This document shows, in pieces, positions 30,952 to 42,900 of a stretch of DNA of 64,000 bases; within the stretch, counting starts at the first letter, position 1; each line of letters starts with the position of its first letter. The notes under the pieces are model-generated. The model did not search any database and was not told the origin of the DNA. It saw only the letters and a list, made by a program, of their open reading frames with translations. Position numbers and translations under genes: made by a program. This DNA is from Gossypium raimondii (taxonomy: Eukaryota > Streptophyta > Magnoliopsida > Malvales > Malvaceae). The DNA lies in NCBI RefSeq assembly GCF_025698545.1, contig NC_068574.1, positions 44,850,014-44,914,013 of the forward strand, written 5' to 3'.

Positions 30952-31880
30952 AAGAGAGCATAAGATTCTATTAGCACGATAAGCTCTGGAAAGTAATGCA
31001 AAATTCTGTAATTTCATTATATAAATAACCAAGTAGATGCGCACTATTACATCTCTAACAGTTCAATCCAACATTTTATATGATCAAATCTGATGTACTT
31101 CTCAAAAGGTAAGAATCAGAAAATTAAGTCACCAAAGTGAACACAAAACTTCCATTACAAGAATTAATCATTCCTCTTGTTGCTAATAAACTAGCCTATT
31201 ATAAATTCTTCTCATGATAAACAGGACATTACGAATCCTTAAACCACAAAACAACGAACTGGATCTGAATCATGACCATAGCATTAAAACCCAGTTTCAT
31301 AAAAGACTAAAGATTATCAAATGCTAATATTAGCTGTTAAACATATAAAAATGCACAATATTTTGTACTATTCAACACTAAAACAACAAAAACAGTAACA
31401 AGAGTAATAAAAAATAAAGACTACTTAAATCGAAACAACAAAGGATTCCATTATCAAGAAGTCTATCCACAGCAACTCAAACTAGAGTATGAACAATGAA
31501 CTCTAATCTTAACTAGTTCACTAAAGACAACAAAACAAGATATTAAATCATTGAATTAAACAAAAGGGTAAAAAAAACAACATGGTATTGAAATGATGAT
31601 AAAAAACTTAAGGTATAGGTACAAAAAAAAGGGAGGAAAGAGAGCAAAAGAAGAAAAACCCACCACTGTGCTTGGATCAACAAGGTCAAAGGAAGGCAGA
31701 AAAGAAGGTTAAGTAAGGAGTTAGATTGGAATGCAGGGGAGAAAGTAAGTGAAGTTTGGGGGAAGCAAAGAGGCAAGAGATTTGGGTGTAGGAGAAGGAG
31801 AAAAGAGGAGAACAGAGAGAGATTTAGTGGAGAATGAATCTGAAAGAAGGAAGAGCGTGCAATGCGTTGGTTCAATGGAA
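30952..31880 (-). promoter_or_regulatory. 5' UTR intron and leader of the PP2C gene
   Basis: The acceptor at 30948-30957 implies a 5'-UTR intron. A candidate donor (CAGTG/GTGGGT) lies near 31662, and the pyrimidine-rich minus-strand leader lies at 31670-31880. ORFs in this area on either strand are low-complexity and are not genes. Confidence 0.45.
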
Positions 31881-32057
31881 AATTGGATGGTTGGGAAAGA
31901 AGGGGTCTTCTCTTTCTTTCTCTCTGCTATATTTGGAGGAATTTTTGTTTTTATATATACATTTTCCTTATTTTCCTTTTATCTTTTTCGTTTTTGGGAC
32001 TTTTTGTTTGGCTCTGATTTTGTCAGATTCACTATTACCGGTAGTGCCGTTTTTCAA

Positions 32058-32058
<1 letters not shown>

Positions 32059-32082
<24 letters not shown>
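32059..32082. repeat. CT microsatellite
   Basis: About twelve uninterrupted CT units occur upstream of the phosphatase gene. GA/CT tracts are common in plant promoters and leaders, but no specific role can be shown. Confidence 0.85.
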
Positions 32083-32088
<6 letters not shown>

Positions 32089-32196
32089 GTATCTCTTTTC
32101 TTTTCAAATTAATAATTTTCAAAAATCATTTTAAAACTAATCTTAAACCTTTGTAATGGTAAACTATTAAAAAATTTCCATTTAAAATTTATATTT

Positions 32197-32633
32197 GGGT
32201 TAAATTACTATTTAGGTTTAAATTTGATATTTTTTTTTTACATTAGAGATTGATGTTTTTTTGTCTAAATTAAGTTCTGAAGTTAGCAATTATTATTACA
32301 TTGGGGCTTGAACTAAGCAAATGTTTCCATGCTTGAACTTTTTTTTTGTCCAAGTTAATCATTGAACTTGACACTTGTTCTTATATTAGGGCCTAAACTT
32401 GACAGTTGTTTCAATATTGGGGCCTAAACCCTAAGGTTTCCAAAGACTAGTTTGGACAAAAAAAGTTCGAGCGAGAATAATTGTCAAGTTTAAAGCCTAA
32501 TTTGAAAGAAAAAAGTTCAACCTCTAATATGAAAACATTATTAAATTCAAGACTTAACTTAGACCAAAAAGAGTTTAGACTCTAATATTGAAAAAGTTGC
32601 CTGAGTTCAAACACCCCAAAAGTAATTTAACTC
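32197..32633. mobile_element. Short MULE-type TIR element
   Basis: It begins GGGTTAAATTACT and ends AGTAATTTAACTC, with inverted similarity across most of its 437 bp. It is flanked by the perfect 9-bp duplication TTTATATTT (32188-32196 and 32634-32642). It is non-coding. Confidence 0.85.
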
Positions 32634-32867
32634 TTTATATTTCAATGTCAACAGTTAAAAATTATAGAAATTATATTTATTTTAAAATTAATTGCACAAG
32701 ACATCCTCAAACTATGACTCTTATTCTAAATTGGTCCCTTAACTTTAAAACATTTTAATCTCATTCCAAACTATAAGGTTAATGAATTAGGTCCTTTCGT
32801 TATTAAATTTAACTATTAAATAACATATCAAATCTTATGTAGTTAAATTTAAAATGAAAATGCATAA

Positions 32868-35539
32868 GGGTCCTTTTGATTGCCGATAAAATATTTTCCG
32901 TAAAATAATTTCGGAAAATGTTTTACTTTTACGTAAAATGATTTCTTGGAAAATATTTTCGGTGTTTGATTGAATTTGTGTAAAATATTTTCATTGTTTG
33001 ATGATTTCGAAAATATTTTCCGAAAAAGTTATTTTTACATATATTAATATATATTAATAATTTTTATATTTTAAATTACTTTTACATATATTGCAATGAT
33101 TTATTTATAATAATACTCAATTATTAAGCTACAATATTGATCGTTAGAAATTGAAAAATATTATCCACAATGAGTACTAGTAATAATATTGAATAATTAT
33201 AAATTACTTGAAACCACAATGAGTACTAGAAATAATATTATCCAAATACATAATTAGTAGTACACCACATAGTAACAACATTGTCCAAGTGCATAATATT
33301 ACACCACATAAATGTATCAATATCTTCAACCCGAGAAAATTTTTGAAGCCAAATTTTTCTATGCTTCTTACTTTTAACTAAAAAACTTTGGTTGTATCTT
33401 TAATTAAATTATAGAGACCAATTGGATATAGATTCTAGTTTGAGAATATACTAATCAGATTTTTCGTAAAAGATTTTGATATCGATTACTTGTAAATAAA
33501 GAAAAGCGAATAAATTCACAAAAAAAGATAAAGAAAACGAATAATCCATATTTCATTATGTTGTATCTTTAATTAAATTATTATCCATAATTAAATTATT
33601 ATCCATAAAGTTGGTAAAAATAATTTTTAGTATTGTTCGTGCATTAGTCGATTGTGAAATGTTTTAGTCGATGTACACTATACGAATCAAAATTAAAATC
33701 GGTGTAAGAAAAATTTTAGTTATTCTAATTTATTATTCAAACGGCATCCACCAAGAAATGCAACCAAAACCAATGTACAACCTACTACATTAAAAGCGAA
33801 CTGTGCCATTTGCTTAACCCACAATCTTTCCACAACCATATCATGAAGCAGTTTTACACTCAAAGTGTTTGCACAACTATTTAAAACCATCCACATGCTA
33901 TGAATTTGTTCTTGTTAGCTCTACCCCATTCTCTTTTAGCATCATTGGAATAATATCTCATAATTGGGATAATATCAACAATGCAAGACCGCCATATCTG
34001 GCCCGAAACCTTGATAAATGAAATGAAATATTGAACTGAAATTGCATTATGCTCAATTATGACTATTTTCTATATAAGAGCGTGTTAAAAGCTATGCCTC
34101 CGAATGAGGCTCTACGGCACAAATGCAAGTTTCATTTACCAGCTTTTCTTTCACTTCTCACAACCAGTCAAAGATCCTCACCTTGGCACGCTTTGGGAGG
34201 AAGGCTTGAAAGATATGAAATGACAAAGAGAAGGTAAGGCAGATACTTAAAACAGATACTTAAAACATGAACCACAAATTCCTATATATGTAGTCGTGAA
34301 ACAAATATTCAACTACTCGGAGAACAAAGGTAAATAAGATACTTAAAAACATGAACCACAAACCCTGCTTACGTAATGCTAGACTTAAACCATAACAAGA
34401 ATCATTTACCAGCTTTTCTTTCACTTTTCACAACCAGTCAAAGATCCTCACCTTGGCCTGCTTTGGGAGGGAAGGCTTGAAAGATATGAAATGGCTGCAG
34501 AAGGTAAAACATATACTTAAAACAGAATCACTTAAACCAAAAAAAAAAAGAAAACGAAGAAGCTAATTTCTTGTTCTTCAACATCAAATGTTGTAATTCT
34601 TTGAACATATTATTATCAAATGCATATACATATATACAAATCTGAGTACGAATAACATAATATGGATACGATGAAGCATTGCACGAAATAGAACGTGCAA
34701 AACAGAATAATAAAACAAAATCGAAGTAGAAATCATATTCTGAACGAGACTTAAATTTGCATTTCTTTTTTCATATAATTCTAGAATTTTCCTATCAACC
34801 AAACAGAGACTTAAAAAGAATCCATTATGATATAATACTCTTTAAGAATTGCATGAATAGTTAGTAAACAAGATAGTGACAAACAAACAGAAAAACACAG
34901 AATTTCGATCAAAAACCGAAAATCAAAAGAAAAATAAAAATAAAAACACTTTGATCAAAAACAGCGAAACAAGCTTCGATCTGCTAAAAAATACACTTAA
35001 AATCAAACAAAAAAAGCACGCACAGATCAGTGAGAGCAGAGGTGACATTTAGCATAAACAGGGGCCAAAATCTTTATAACTATGGACAAGAAACCGATTC
35101 ACAAAACTATGGAGAAGAAAATATACCTTTTTAAAGCAAGTCTGTGAAGAAAGTCTGCCCAAGACAAGCCAAACAGCACAACCAAACTAGTAGAAAACCC
35201 AAGCAAGATCTCAGACAAAAACAAGCAGAAAATCCCCAAATCAATTTATAAAAAGAAGAAGAAATCAAGGGGGGAAAAGGAGCCCGAAACCAAATCAAGG
35301 GAGAACGAAACCAGATCGGTGTAGAGAGGAGGAGGGAGAACGAGAGTGTAGAGAAGGGAGAACGCTGGAAAAATCGGAAAATGTCTTCGATTCTAAATCG
35401 GTAAGACATTTTCCAAATTAAAACTTCTTTTTCCCTGTTTGTAATTGATTTTACGCGAGGAAAATATTTTCCTCCAATCAAACACTGGAAAATGGGGAAA
35501 ACCACTTCCGGAAAATATTTTCCCCTATCAAACAGACCC
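32868..35539. mobile_element. 2.7-kb TIR element without transposase
   Basis: The left end is GGGTCCTTTTGATTGCC; the right end read in reverse is GGGTCTGTTTGATAGGG. Both are followed by AAAATATTTTCCG text and further inverted blocks (TTTTACG, GTGTTTGAT). GCATAA is present on both sides (32862-32867 and 35540-35545). The interior has no recognisable transposase. The superfamily (hAT or another) is not settled by this 6-bp repeat. Confidence 0.65.
34133..34507. repeat. Direct duplication of ~105 bp, 270 bp apart
   Basis: The block from CATTTACCAGCTTTTC through GGCTTGAAAGATATGAAATG occurs at 34133-34237 and again at 34403-34507, with few differences. It lies inside the 2.7-kb TIR element. The reading frames across it are not conserved, so it is unlikely to be coding. 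Confidence 0.8.
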
Positions 35540-35545
35540 GCATAA

Positions 35546-36654
35546 CTTTAAAAAGTAAAAACTAAAAATAAAGTAAACTGAAAAAAATGAAATTGAAAAT
35601 AAAAGTGAATGATATAGCTTCTTTACAAGTTTCAAAAAGCTAAAAGCTAAGATTTTTAAAACATCTATTTTACAATATTCATTTTTCTAATTTTTTTCAT
35701 TTTAAATCATGTTATATAAGATCTAACACGTCATCTACCGGTTAAATTAACGATTTTAGTAATAACAAGATCTAATTGATATATCACCAATAATTTAAGG
35801 ATTTAATTAGAATAATTTAAAATTTAAAACTAATTTAAAGTGAGAGCCATAATTTAAAATTAGCTCTTATTTTAATAAATTTTAAAGGATTATGATCATG
35901 TTGTATGTTAATAGGTTGAAATATTACCACATGTTTTATTTTCTTAAAAACAAGTTTTATTGTTTAAAATAAATAAATAATAATTATATACTAATTTTGG
36001 AATCCTTCAAAGTTAGAAATAGTGTGTGTTAGTTGACAATTAGGTATTGTAAATAGCCCATTGTTTCTTGATACGGACGACTGGAGTTTTTTTCTCACTG
36101 AGAGAGATTGGAGCACACGCATTATTATTATTATTATTATTATTATTATACAATATCTTAAAAAGGATATATTGGTTGCAATTTGTTAAAGATTGGGACA
36201 ATTTTTGGATTTTAAAAGAAACGATGAAAAAGGCAGCCAGAATTTATTCGTCAAAATTAAAAGGTGGTGGTGGTGACTAAGTGAGTGGTGAGCATTCATC
36301 ATATCTTCACAGGTTCTCAACAACAGTACAAATGGCTGGTTTGGTTTTATTTATTTATCTATATTTTATTCCTGTTGGATTCAACCTCAAAGCAGCAGAA
36401 TTTTCGAGGACTAAATTCGTAATATTGCGCTTTTGACTTTTCCATACAGCTTTCATCAAGTAGAAGTTACAGTAGAGATTGTTAGAGAGCAGGGCAAGAT
36501 CCAACATCCTAATGATAGCAGAAATACCCCATGTCAAACTTAGATTGCCTCGAATCATGTTAATAGCTTTGAACAACCACATTTTGCCACCTCTTGTGCA
36601 TTGTGGTGGAGCTGTTTGCAAACTATCTTGGGACTATACTCGCTTCATTGTATT
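35546..36654. other. Intergenic DNA with ATT microsatellite and LINE tail
   Basis: The first 500 bp are AT-rich with nothing recognised. An (ATT) microsatellite of about ten units is at 36121-36149. From about 36370 the minus strand continues the LINE-like text described at 36655, with no intact frame. Confidence 0.4.
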
Positions 36655-36840
36655 CATAAATAAATCGGGTCAACCTTAGTACCTCGAAAGACCCAATTGA
36701 TTCCGGATTTCCAAATGTTCCAGCAAACCCATGCAATAAGGCTGGTTCTAAAGAACTCTCCAAATTTGAGTACCCCTTGATTAATTTTCATCCACCAACT
36801 TGCAAACGAACCAAATCCTATGAGAGCATGAGAATAATGA
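36655..36840 (-). pseudogene. LINE reverse-transcriptase tail remnant
   Basis: One minus-strand frame reads FASWWMKINQG then FRTSLIAWVCWNIWKSGINW and VFRGTKVDP. This W-x-IWKS-(R)N-x-x-F pattern is typical of the region between reverse transcriptase and RNase H in plant L1-type LINEs. The frame ends after about 60 codons and no flanking LINE domains are intact. Confidence 0.4.
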
Positions 36841-37101
36841 ATTGAAGAGTATAGTTATGTGTGGAATCTTTTTATTTATCTGTATTGATATATATTTAGA
36901 CATAAACTTAGATTTTAGTCTTCAACATCATGTAAAATAAAAGAGAGAACAAGAGTTTAGTTAAAAGGAAGGAAATAAAATATCTATCCCATTATTTAAA
37001 ACCTTATCAGAGTTGTTGTCACGAGTCAATCGGACACCAACTCAATTAGAGAAATTACGAAAATAACTTTTCGTATTTAAAATAAGTTATATTATTCGAT
37101 G

Positions 37102-37717
37102 TAGGGGTAAGCGTTCGGTCGAATTAAATGGAAAAAATTCGAGTTAACGAGTCCTATTTATCATCTTAACTCGATTTGAATTTTTTTTCGAATCAAATTG
37201 AGTGAAATTGTTCGAGTTAAATTAAAAAAGTTAAACTTGTCCCATTAGAATCTTGTTACACTATAACTAATTCTATGTTAGAACACCTAAATTTAAAACC
37301 ATATATATTTGCAAACTTTTTCAAAGCACAAAAAAAAATTGTTTTAGTATAATAAACTTGAATCATTAATTAAATTATTTAGATCCCAAAATTATTATTT
37401 TAGAAAACTTTTAACTTTCTTTATATATTCTTTAGAAATTTTTTATTTTTTTAAATTTTCTAAAAAATATAAATTTTAGAATTTTATAAATATTTTAAAA
37501 TTTAAAATTATTTTAATTTTTTTGTATTTTTGTTGAGAAGAGACCAATTTGCTTATTTTCAAAATTGATTGGAACCAAAGGGTATTTACACTAATCATTA
37601 TTGAATTATTTGAGTTGTAAAATTCAACTCGATTTAAACTTATTCAAATTGACTCGAACAACTTGAAATTCGATTTTCTTTTCAATTTTTCAAATCGAAT
37701 TGAGTTTTTCCGCCCTA
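37102..37717. mobile_element. hAT-like short TIR element
   Basis: It begins TAGGGGTAAGCG and ends CCGCCCTA, giving TAGGG-type termini, followed inward by inverted GAATT/TTCGAGTT blocks. The 8-bp flanks ATTCGATG and ATTAGATA match at six positions, compatible with an old hAT duplication. It is AT-rich inside and non-coding. Confidence 0.5.
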
Positions 37718-37914
37718 ATTAGATATACTTTAGTCTTTTATTAAAAAAAGCTAATAAAAATTGCATATTATGGGATTTAAACTCATATCATTTACATTGA
37801 TAACACCTTAATTTTACCACTCAACCAAAGTTTTATTTTAATATGTTTTATACATTTTAAATTTATCATGCATATTTTATTATCTTCATCAATTGCATAT
37901 ATATTGATATAGTT

Positions 37915-38165
37915 GTTGATTGAGTTGGTGTCACAAATTAACTCGACATTAACTAAAGATTGATCACAACACTAGGATAAACAATTGTAGTGTACTTAGA
38001 ATTATTAATTTGATGCATTTATGTGTTTAGATTTTGCTTTACCCACAATTCAATCTATTTTTCATTGTAATATCGTACATATTTCATGTATTATTATAAT
38101 TAATTAGTTTCAAGTCATACATTTCATCATTTATTGTACACCTTTATGTTCTAAGTACGTAGTTT
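37915..38165 (-). repeat. Single inverted copy of the 245-bp repeat unit
   Basis: The reverse complement reads AAATGTATGACTTGAAACTAA, then AATACATGAAATATGTACGA, and ends GTGACACCAACTCAATC, matching the monomers of the array at 41220-42900. A partial copy seems present at 37010-37060. Confidence 0.65.
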
Positions 38166-38226
38166 CTACACACATAAGTGTTTGATAGAATTTCTATTTT
38201 TATTTAAATAATTTAAATCAATTAAG

Positions 38227-38765
38227 TGTTATATCCCTACTTTGACAAGGGCATGTGGCATAGCAAGAGTGACCTACCAATGACCCTCCACTGGGAATAG
38301 CCCACGAGCAACCCTCTGTTAAATACTCTTTGTAGTGACCATCCACACATAACGATTCGCTACGAACCTTTTGTGGAAATCACTAAGGCACAACAACCTT
38401 ATACAATCTTAGCAAGAGAATGTCAGAGCAGAACCACATAATACCACATATGGCAACGATTGACTTGTACTAGCCCTGTCACTTGGCCAACCACATGTAT
38501 AGGCCTACCCTTTATATAGTCAACTATGTGACACTACCAAACATAGGGCAATCCTCCAATAAATACCCTAAAACACAAGTCAAAAGATCTCTCCTCCTCC
38601 TCCAAGAAAATCCTAAACATCAACCTCCCTTTTCTCATCCTCTCCCTCTCCTTGAAACCTCTAATTTCGACTCTCCACCTATCGTGGAGGTGAATTAGTT
38701 CTCGTCTTCACCATGTTTTTCTTATTGAAATCTTGTATCAATATCAAAACAAGCAAATAAAATTT
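38227..38765 (+). mobile_element. LTR-like repeat, copy 2
   Basis: It begins TGTTATATCCC and shares order and text with 27186-27815: AATCACTAAGG, TACAATCTTAGCAA, AGAATGTCAGAG, a CTCCTCCTCC tract, GAGGTGAATTAG and TTGTATCAATA. It is probably a solo LTR; the right end is approximate. Confidence 0.45.
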
Positions 38766-39676
38766 TTTATGACTTTTATTTGGTTAATTAAAGAACGTGA
38801 CAACATTGTAACTTTATTGGCAAACTTATTTTTTTTATTACATGTACATAAAATAATAATCCATATAACATAAATAACATGTGAATTTTTTTTCCCCACA
38901 TACGTTTATACAGGCTACAGCAATTGTCCAAAAAGAAAAAAAAAACAGAAGAGAGAACAAAGGTCAGGTATGGTGGGGACAGAAAAGTTAGAGACCAGGA
39001 TATATAATTAATATTTAATAAATCGTATTTGAAATGATTGGATTTATCTGCACTTGGACCCAACATTGCCAGCCAAAATTTCCTAGTACCATCACAAAAC
39101 CAATTGACAGATCCCTGTTAGCCCACGCCAACCCCAAAACTATATATTAGATTATGCTTACCTGACTGAAAATATTTATAGAAAATTATATAAGTTGCCT
39201 ATCATAAGTAGAAATATTTTATATGAAAATATAAAAAGGATAAAGTTATACCCTCATGTTGATATTTTTTTACACTATAAAAACGATGGCCATTTTAATA
39301 ATTTTCTCAACTAAAAGAAATTCTTTCGATTTGATGTTTAATTGATTGATAATATTATATTAATCATATGGCATATCAGTTATGTGAGTTAAAATTTTGG
39401 TTAAAACTCCTTAAATAATATATATAATTTTTGTTGCTATTTTTAATTGTTTTTAGAAATAATATTTTTCAAATAATTTTAATTTTTAATTGAGTGATTA
39501 TATTTTTAATATGATTAGGTTTTTAAAGGGAGAGGGAAGTTTTTTTTTTATAAGGTATAGATAAGTTTTTATCAAAATATGAAATAAAAATCAAACCACA
39601 TAATTATCTTTAGTATATGACTGTTTGATCCATAAAATATCAAGTTTTTTGGTAAATTGAGTGACTAAGTTAATGT
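38766..39676. other. AT-rich intergenic DNA
   Basis: There is no gene. A short inverted pair around 39230-39420 with ACTATTTTAAT-type text is too weak to call an element. Confidence 0.4.
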
Positions 39677-39683
39677 AATTTAA

Positions 39684-39867
39684 CTGTTGAGTCTCAACTC
39701 GATTGGTATGGGTATGGATATCCATGTAGGAGGATGTTAGTTCGAGTGCGTTGAAATGCATTATCCTCCTATTTATAGGTTGGAAGGAGTTATGGGTAGT
39801 TTTAAAGATTTTGTCAAATAGAGTCTGATATGATTAGAATTTATAGTGAGATTGTTAAAAAAAAAGG
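39684..39867 (+). mobile_element. tRNA-derived SINE
   Basis: The 184-bp unit starts CTGTTGAGTCTCAACTCGAT and GGTATGGG (A-box region resembling tRNA AGCTC.ATTGGTA). It has a B-box TTAGTTCGAGTGCG about 50 bp on, a body with CATTATCCTCC and GGTTGGAAGGAG, and an A-rich tail (nine A before GG). The perfect 7-bp duplication AATTTAA flanks it (39677-39683 and 39868-39874). This is the classical anatomy of a plant SINE. I recognise the body as a repeat type of this plant group but cannot give a family name. Confidence 0.8.
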
Positions 39868-39898
39868 AATTTAATGTCATTTAACTTATAAAGATTAA

Positions 39899-40934
39899 GG
39901 GTGTAAAAAGTTTTTAAACTTTTTGAAAAAAAAAATTAAGCCTCTGTTTTTTTTTTTGCACTCAATTGAGTACTTGAACTTTCAAAATACATCAAAAAGG
40001 CCCTCAAACTCTTTCAAAAAAACAATTAGGCCCCTCCTTTTTTTTGCATTCAATTAGGTACTTGAATTGCAAAAATGCATCAAAAAGGCCCTTTAACCGT
40101 TAACTTTAACAATTGACCATTAAAGTTAACCGCCCCTAATTTATAAAAAATCATAAAAAATTATAAAATATAGAAAAAAAATTATAAAATTCTATAAAGT
40201 CGTAAGAAAATTATAAAAAAATGTAAAGAAATCTAAAATTCGTAAAAAAAATTATAAAAGTTATCGTACCAAAAGAAATATAATATAATTTTTCTATAAA
40301 TTTTATTGATTTAGATTTTTATTGTTTTTCGCCACGTGTCATCTTGTGCTACGACACGTGATGGCTTTAACTGAAAAAAAATGGGGGTCGTTAACTTTAA
40401 CGGTCAACGGTTAAGGTTAATGGTTGAAGGGTTTTTTTGATGCATTTTATAATATTTTTATAATATTATTAATTTTTATTTTTTTTATATTTTTTACTAT
40501 TTTTATAATTTCTTTTTTTTCTAATTTTTAATATTTTATATTTTTTTATTAAAATTTAATAATTTTTTGTCACATTCATGCCATGGTTGTGATACGAGGT
40601 GGATTTAACTAAAAAAATTAGGGTCAGTTAACTTTAACGGTCAATTATTAAAGTTAACGGTTAAAGGGCCTTTTTGATACATTTTGACAGTTTAAGTACC
40701 CAATTGAGTGTAAAAAAAAAGCAGGGGCCTAATTACTTATCTTGAAAAAGTTTGAGGGCCTTTTTGATGCATTTTGAAAGTTCAAGTACCTAATTGAGTG
40801 AAAAAAAAAGGGCTTTATGGCTTTTTCTGAAAAAATTTGAGGGCCTTTTTTTTATGCATTTTGAAAGTTCAAGTATCCAATTGAGTGCAAAAAAAATTAA
40901 TTGTTTTTTGAAAAATATGAAAACTTTTACACCC
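39899..40934. mobile_element. 1-kb TIR element with repeated subterminal units
   Basis: The ends are TTAAGGGTGTAAAA and TTTTACACCCTTAA (perfect inverted 14-mers from 39895 and to 40938). Inside each end are two or three copies of a unit reading CTCAATTG..TACTTGAA, AAAATGCATCAAAAAGGCCC and CTCAAACT. The middle contains inverted CGGTTAAA/TTTAACCG blocks around a CACGTG-like segment (40330-40370). No target duplication or coding region was found. Confidence 0.65.
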
Positions 40935-41219
40935 TTAAACCTAATTTATAACATAAAATTGAATATAACACTATAATTAACTTGTAAAATCTTTTTGTAA
41001 TAAATATATTTATAAAAGAAATTGTTTAAAATTCATTATGCTTTAAAATGGTAAAGGTGAAAGGTTTGGGTTCTTGATGCCCATGGTTAAAGTCTTACTA
41101 TGTATGGGTTATTTTAAATTTATTTAAAGTTTAAATTATTATTTCTAGATTTTAACTAAAAATATAAATAAATAGAAAACACTCGTGGTAATCTTTGTTA
41201 GTTTTTAAAGAATGAATTT

Positions 41220-42900
41220 TAAGTTTTTTTAATCGAGTTGATGTTCGGTTAATTCATGGCACCAACTCAATAAAAAATTAATAATAGTACTAGAAATCTC
41301 GTCACACACGTATACATGTTGAAACAACAAATTTAGAATACAAATGCGTGTTTAAAAATAACATATAATAAATAATGAAACGTATAGTTTGAAACTAATT
41401 AATAATAACACATGAAATAGGTATGATGTTAAAAAGAAAATAAAATTAGATTAAATTTATTTATCATGATATTGTCATCAATCTTGAGTCGATGTTGAGT
41501 TAACTTGTGACACTAACTTAATTGAATATATTAATATATACTAGAATTCCTATCACACATGTATGCATATGGAAACAACAAATTTGTTTTAAAACACAAA
41601 TGTGTGTTTTTGATGATCTATGGGAGGAACATCGGCAATTGTAGTGCAGTTGCGGCGGAACTGTGGACAATTTTTTATGGTCTGCAACTACTTTGATCCA
41701 AAGGTGCCAGCCACCTTCTCCTCGAAAGTGACAGCAAAGTTGTTGTCCAAGCTTGTACCAGTGGAGATGGCAACTATGGGAACTACACGCTGACCTCGTG
41801 CATCAAGGAAATTTTACATATGAATTAGACAGCCCATGTTACTCACATTTATAGAGAGTCCAACACTGCTACACATGCATTGGCGATTCTTGCAAGATCC
41901 CAAAAGCAAGGTTTGCAAGTTCATATAGCTCCACTAGTTGGACTTGTTGCTTTGTTAGATACTGATTCTAGGCCTACATATGCTATGTAGTTAGCTTTCC
42001 TTTTATTCAACCAAAAAAATAATAATAACATACAATAGATAATGAACTTATGGTTTGAAACTAGTTAACAATAACACATGAAATATGTACGATGTTAAAA
42101 TTGAAAATTTTAGGTTAAAAATGGTTATCATGGTGTTGGCATCAATCTTGAGTGGATGTCGAGTTAACTTATGACACCAACTCAATCAAATACATTAATA
42201 TATACTAGAATCCCTATCACATGCGTATGAGCGTGAAAACAAAAATTTGTGAACACAAATGTGTGTTTAAAAATAGCATACAATAGATAATGAAACGTAT
42301 GGTTTGAAAATAATTAATAATAACACATGAAATATGTACGATGTTAAAATGAAAAAATAGATTAAAATTGTTTATCATGGTGTTGTCATCAATCTTGAGT
42401 GGATGTCGAGTTAAGTTATGACACCAACTCAATCAAATACATTAATATATACTAGAATCTTTATCACATGCGTATGTGGGTGGAAACAACAAATTTTGAA
42501 CACAAATGTGTGTTTAAAATAACATACAATAGATAATGAAATGTATGGTTTGAAACTAATTAATAATAACAAATGAAAAATGTATGATGTTAAAATGAAA
42601 AAAATTTAAATTTTTATCATGATGTTGTCATCAATCTTGAGTTGATGTCGAGTTAACTTATGTTACCAACTCAATCAAACATATTAATATATACTAGAAT
42701 TCCTATCACACGCATATGCGTGTGGATATAAAAATTTTGAACACAAATCGTGTTCAAATATAACATAAAATAGATAACGAAATATATGGTTTGAAACTAA
42801 TTAATAATAACACATGAAATATGTATAATGTTAAAATAAAAAAATAGATTAAAATTGTTTAACATGGTTTTGTCATCAATCTTAAGTTGATGTCGATTAT
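41220..42900. repeat. Tandem array of a ~245-bp unit
   Basis: Five to six monomers are marked by TGGTTTGAAACTAATTAATA at about 41395, 42051, 42300, 42546 and 42787. Intervals of 249, 246 and 241 bp follow the first, which is separated by an insertion. Each monomer has ATCAATCTTGAGT.GATGTCGAGTTAA, CACCAACTCAATC, TATACTAGAATNCCTATCAC and a short hairpin (a perfect 18-mer CACACGCATATGCGTGTG at 42707-42724). Confidence 0.85.
41625..41990 (+). pseudogene. LINE RNase H fragment inserted in the array
   Basis: The frame from AGGAACATCGGC reads RNIGNCSAVAAELWTIFYGL, then SHLLLESDSKVVVQA, then HVTHIYRESNTATHALAILA and a stop at 41988-41990. This is the RVT_3-type RNase H domain at the C-terminus of plant LINEs; the catalytic E (AAELW) and D (LESDS) are visible. 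Two stops interrupt it (after GLQLL and after LHMN). A short A-rich tail follows near 42013. It sits inside one monomer of the 245-bp array, consistent with a 5'-truncated LINE insertion of about 410 bp (41610-42018). Confidence 0.75.

Noticed and set aside
31543..32156. Frames of 92-135 codons near the PP2C start
   Set aside because: They are low-complexity (Phe/Ser/Leu or Arg/Glu runs) in the leader region and CT microsatellite.
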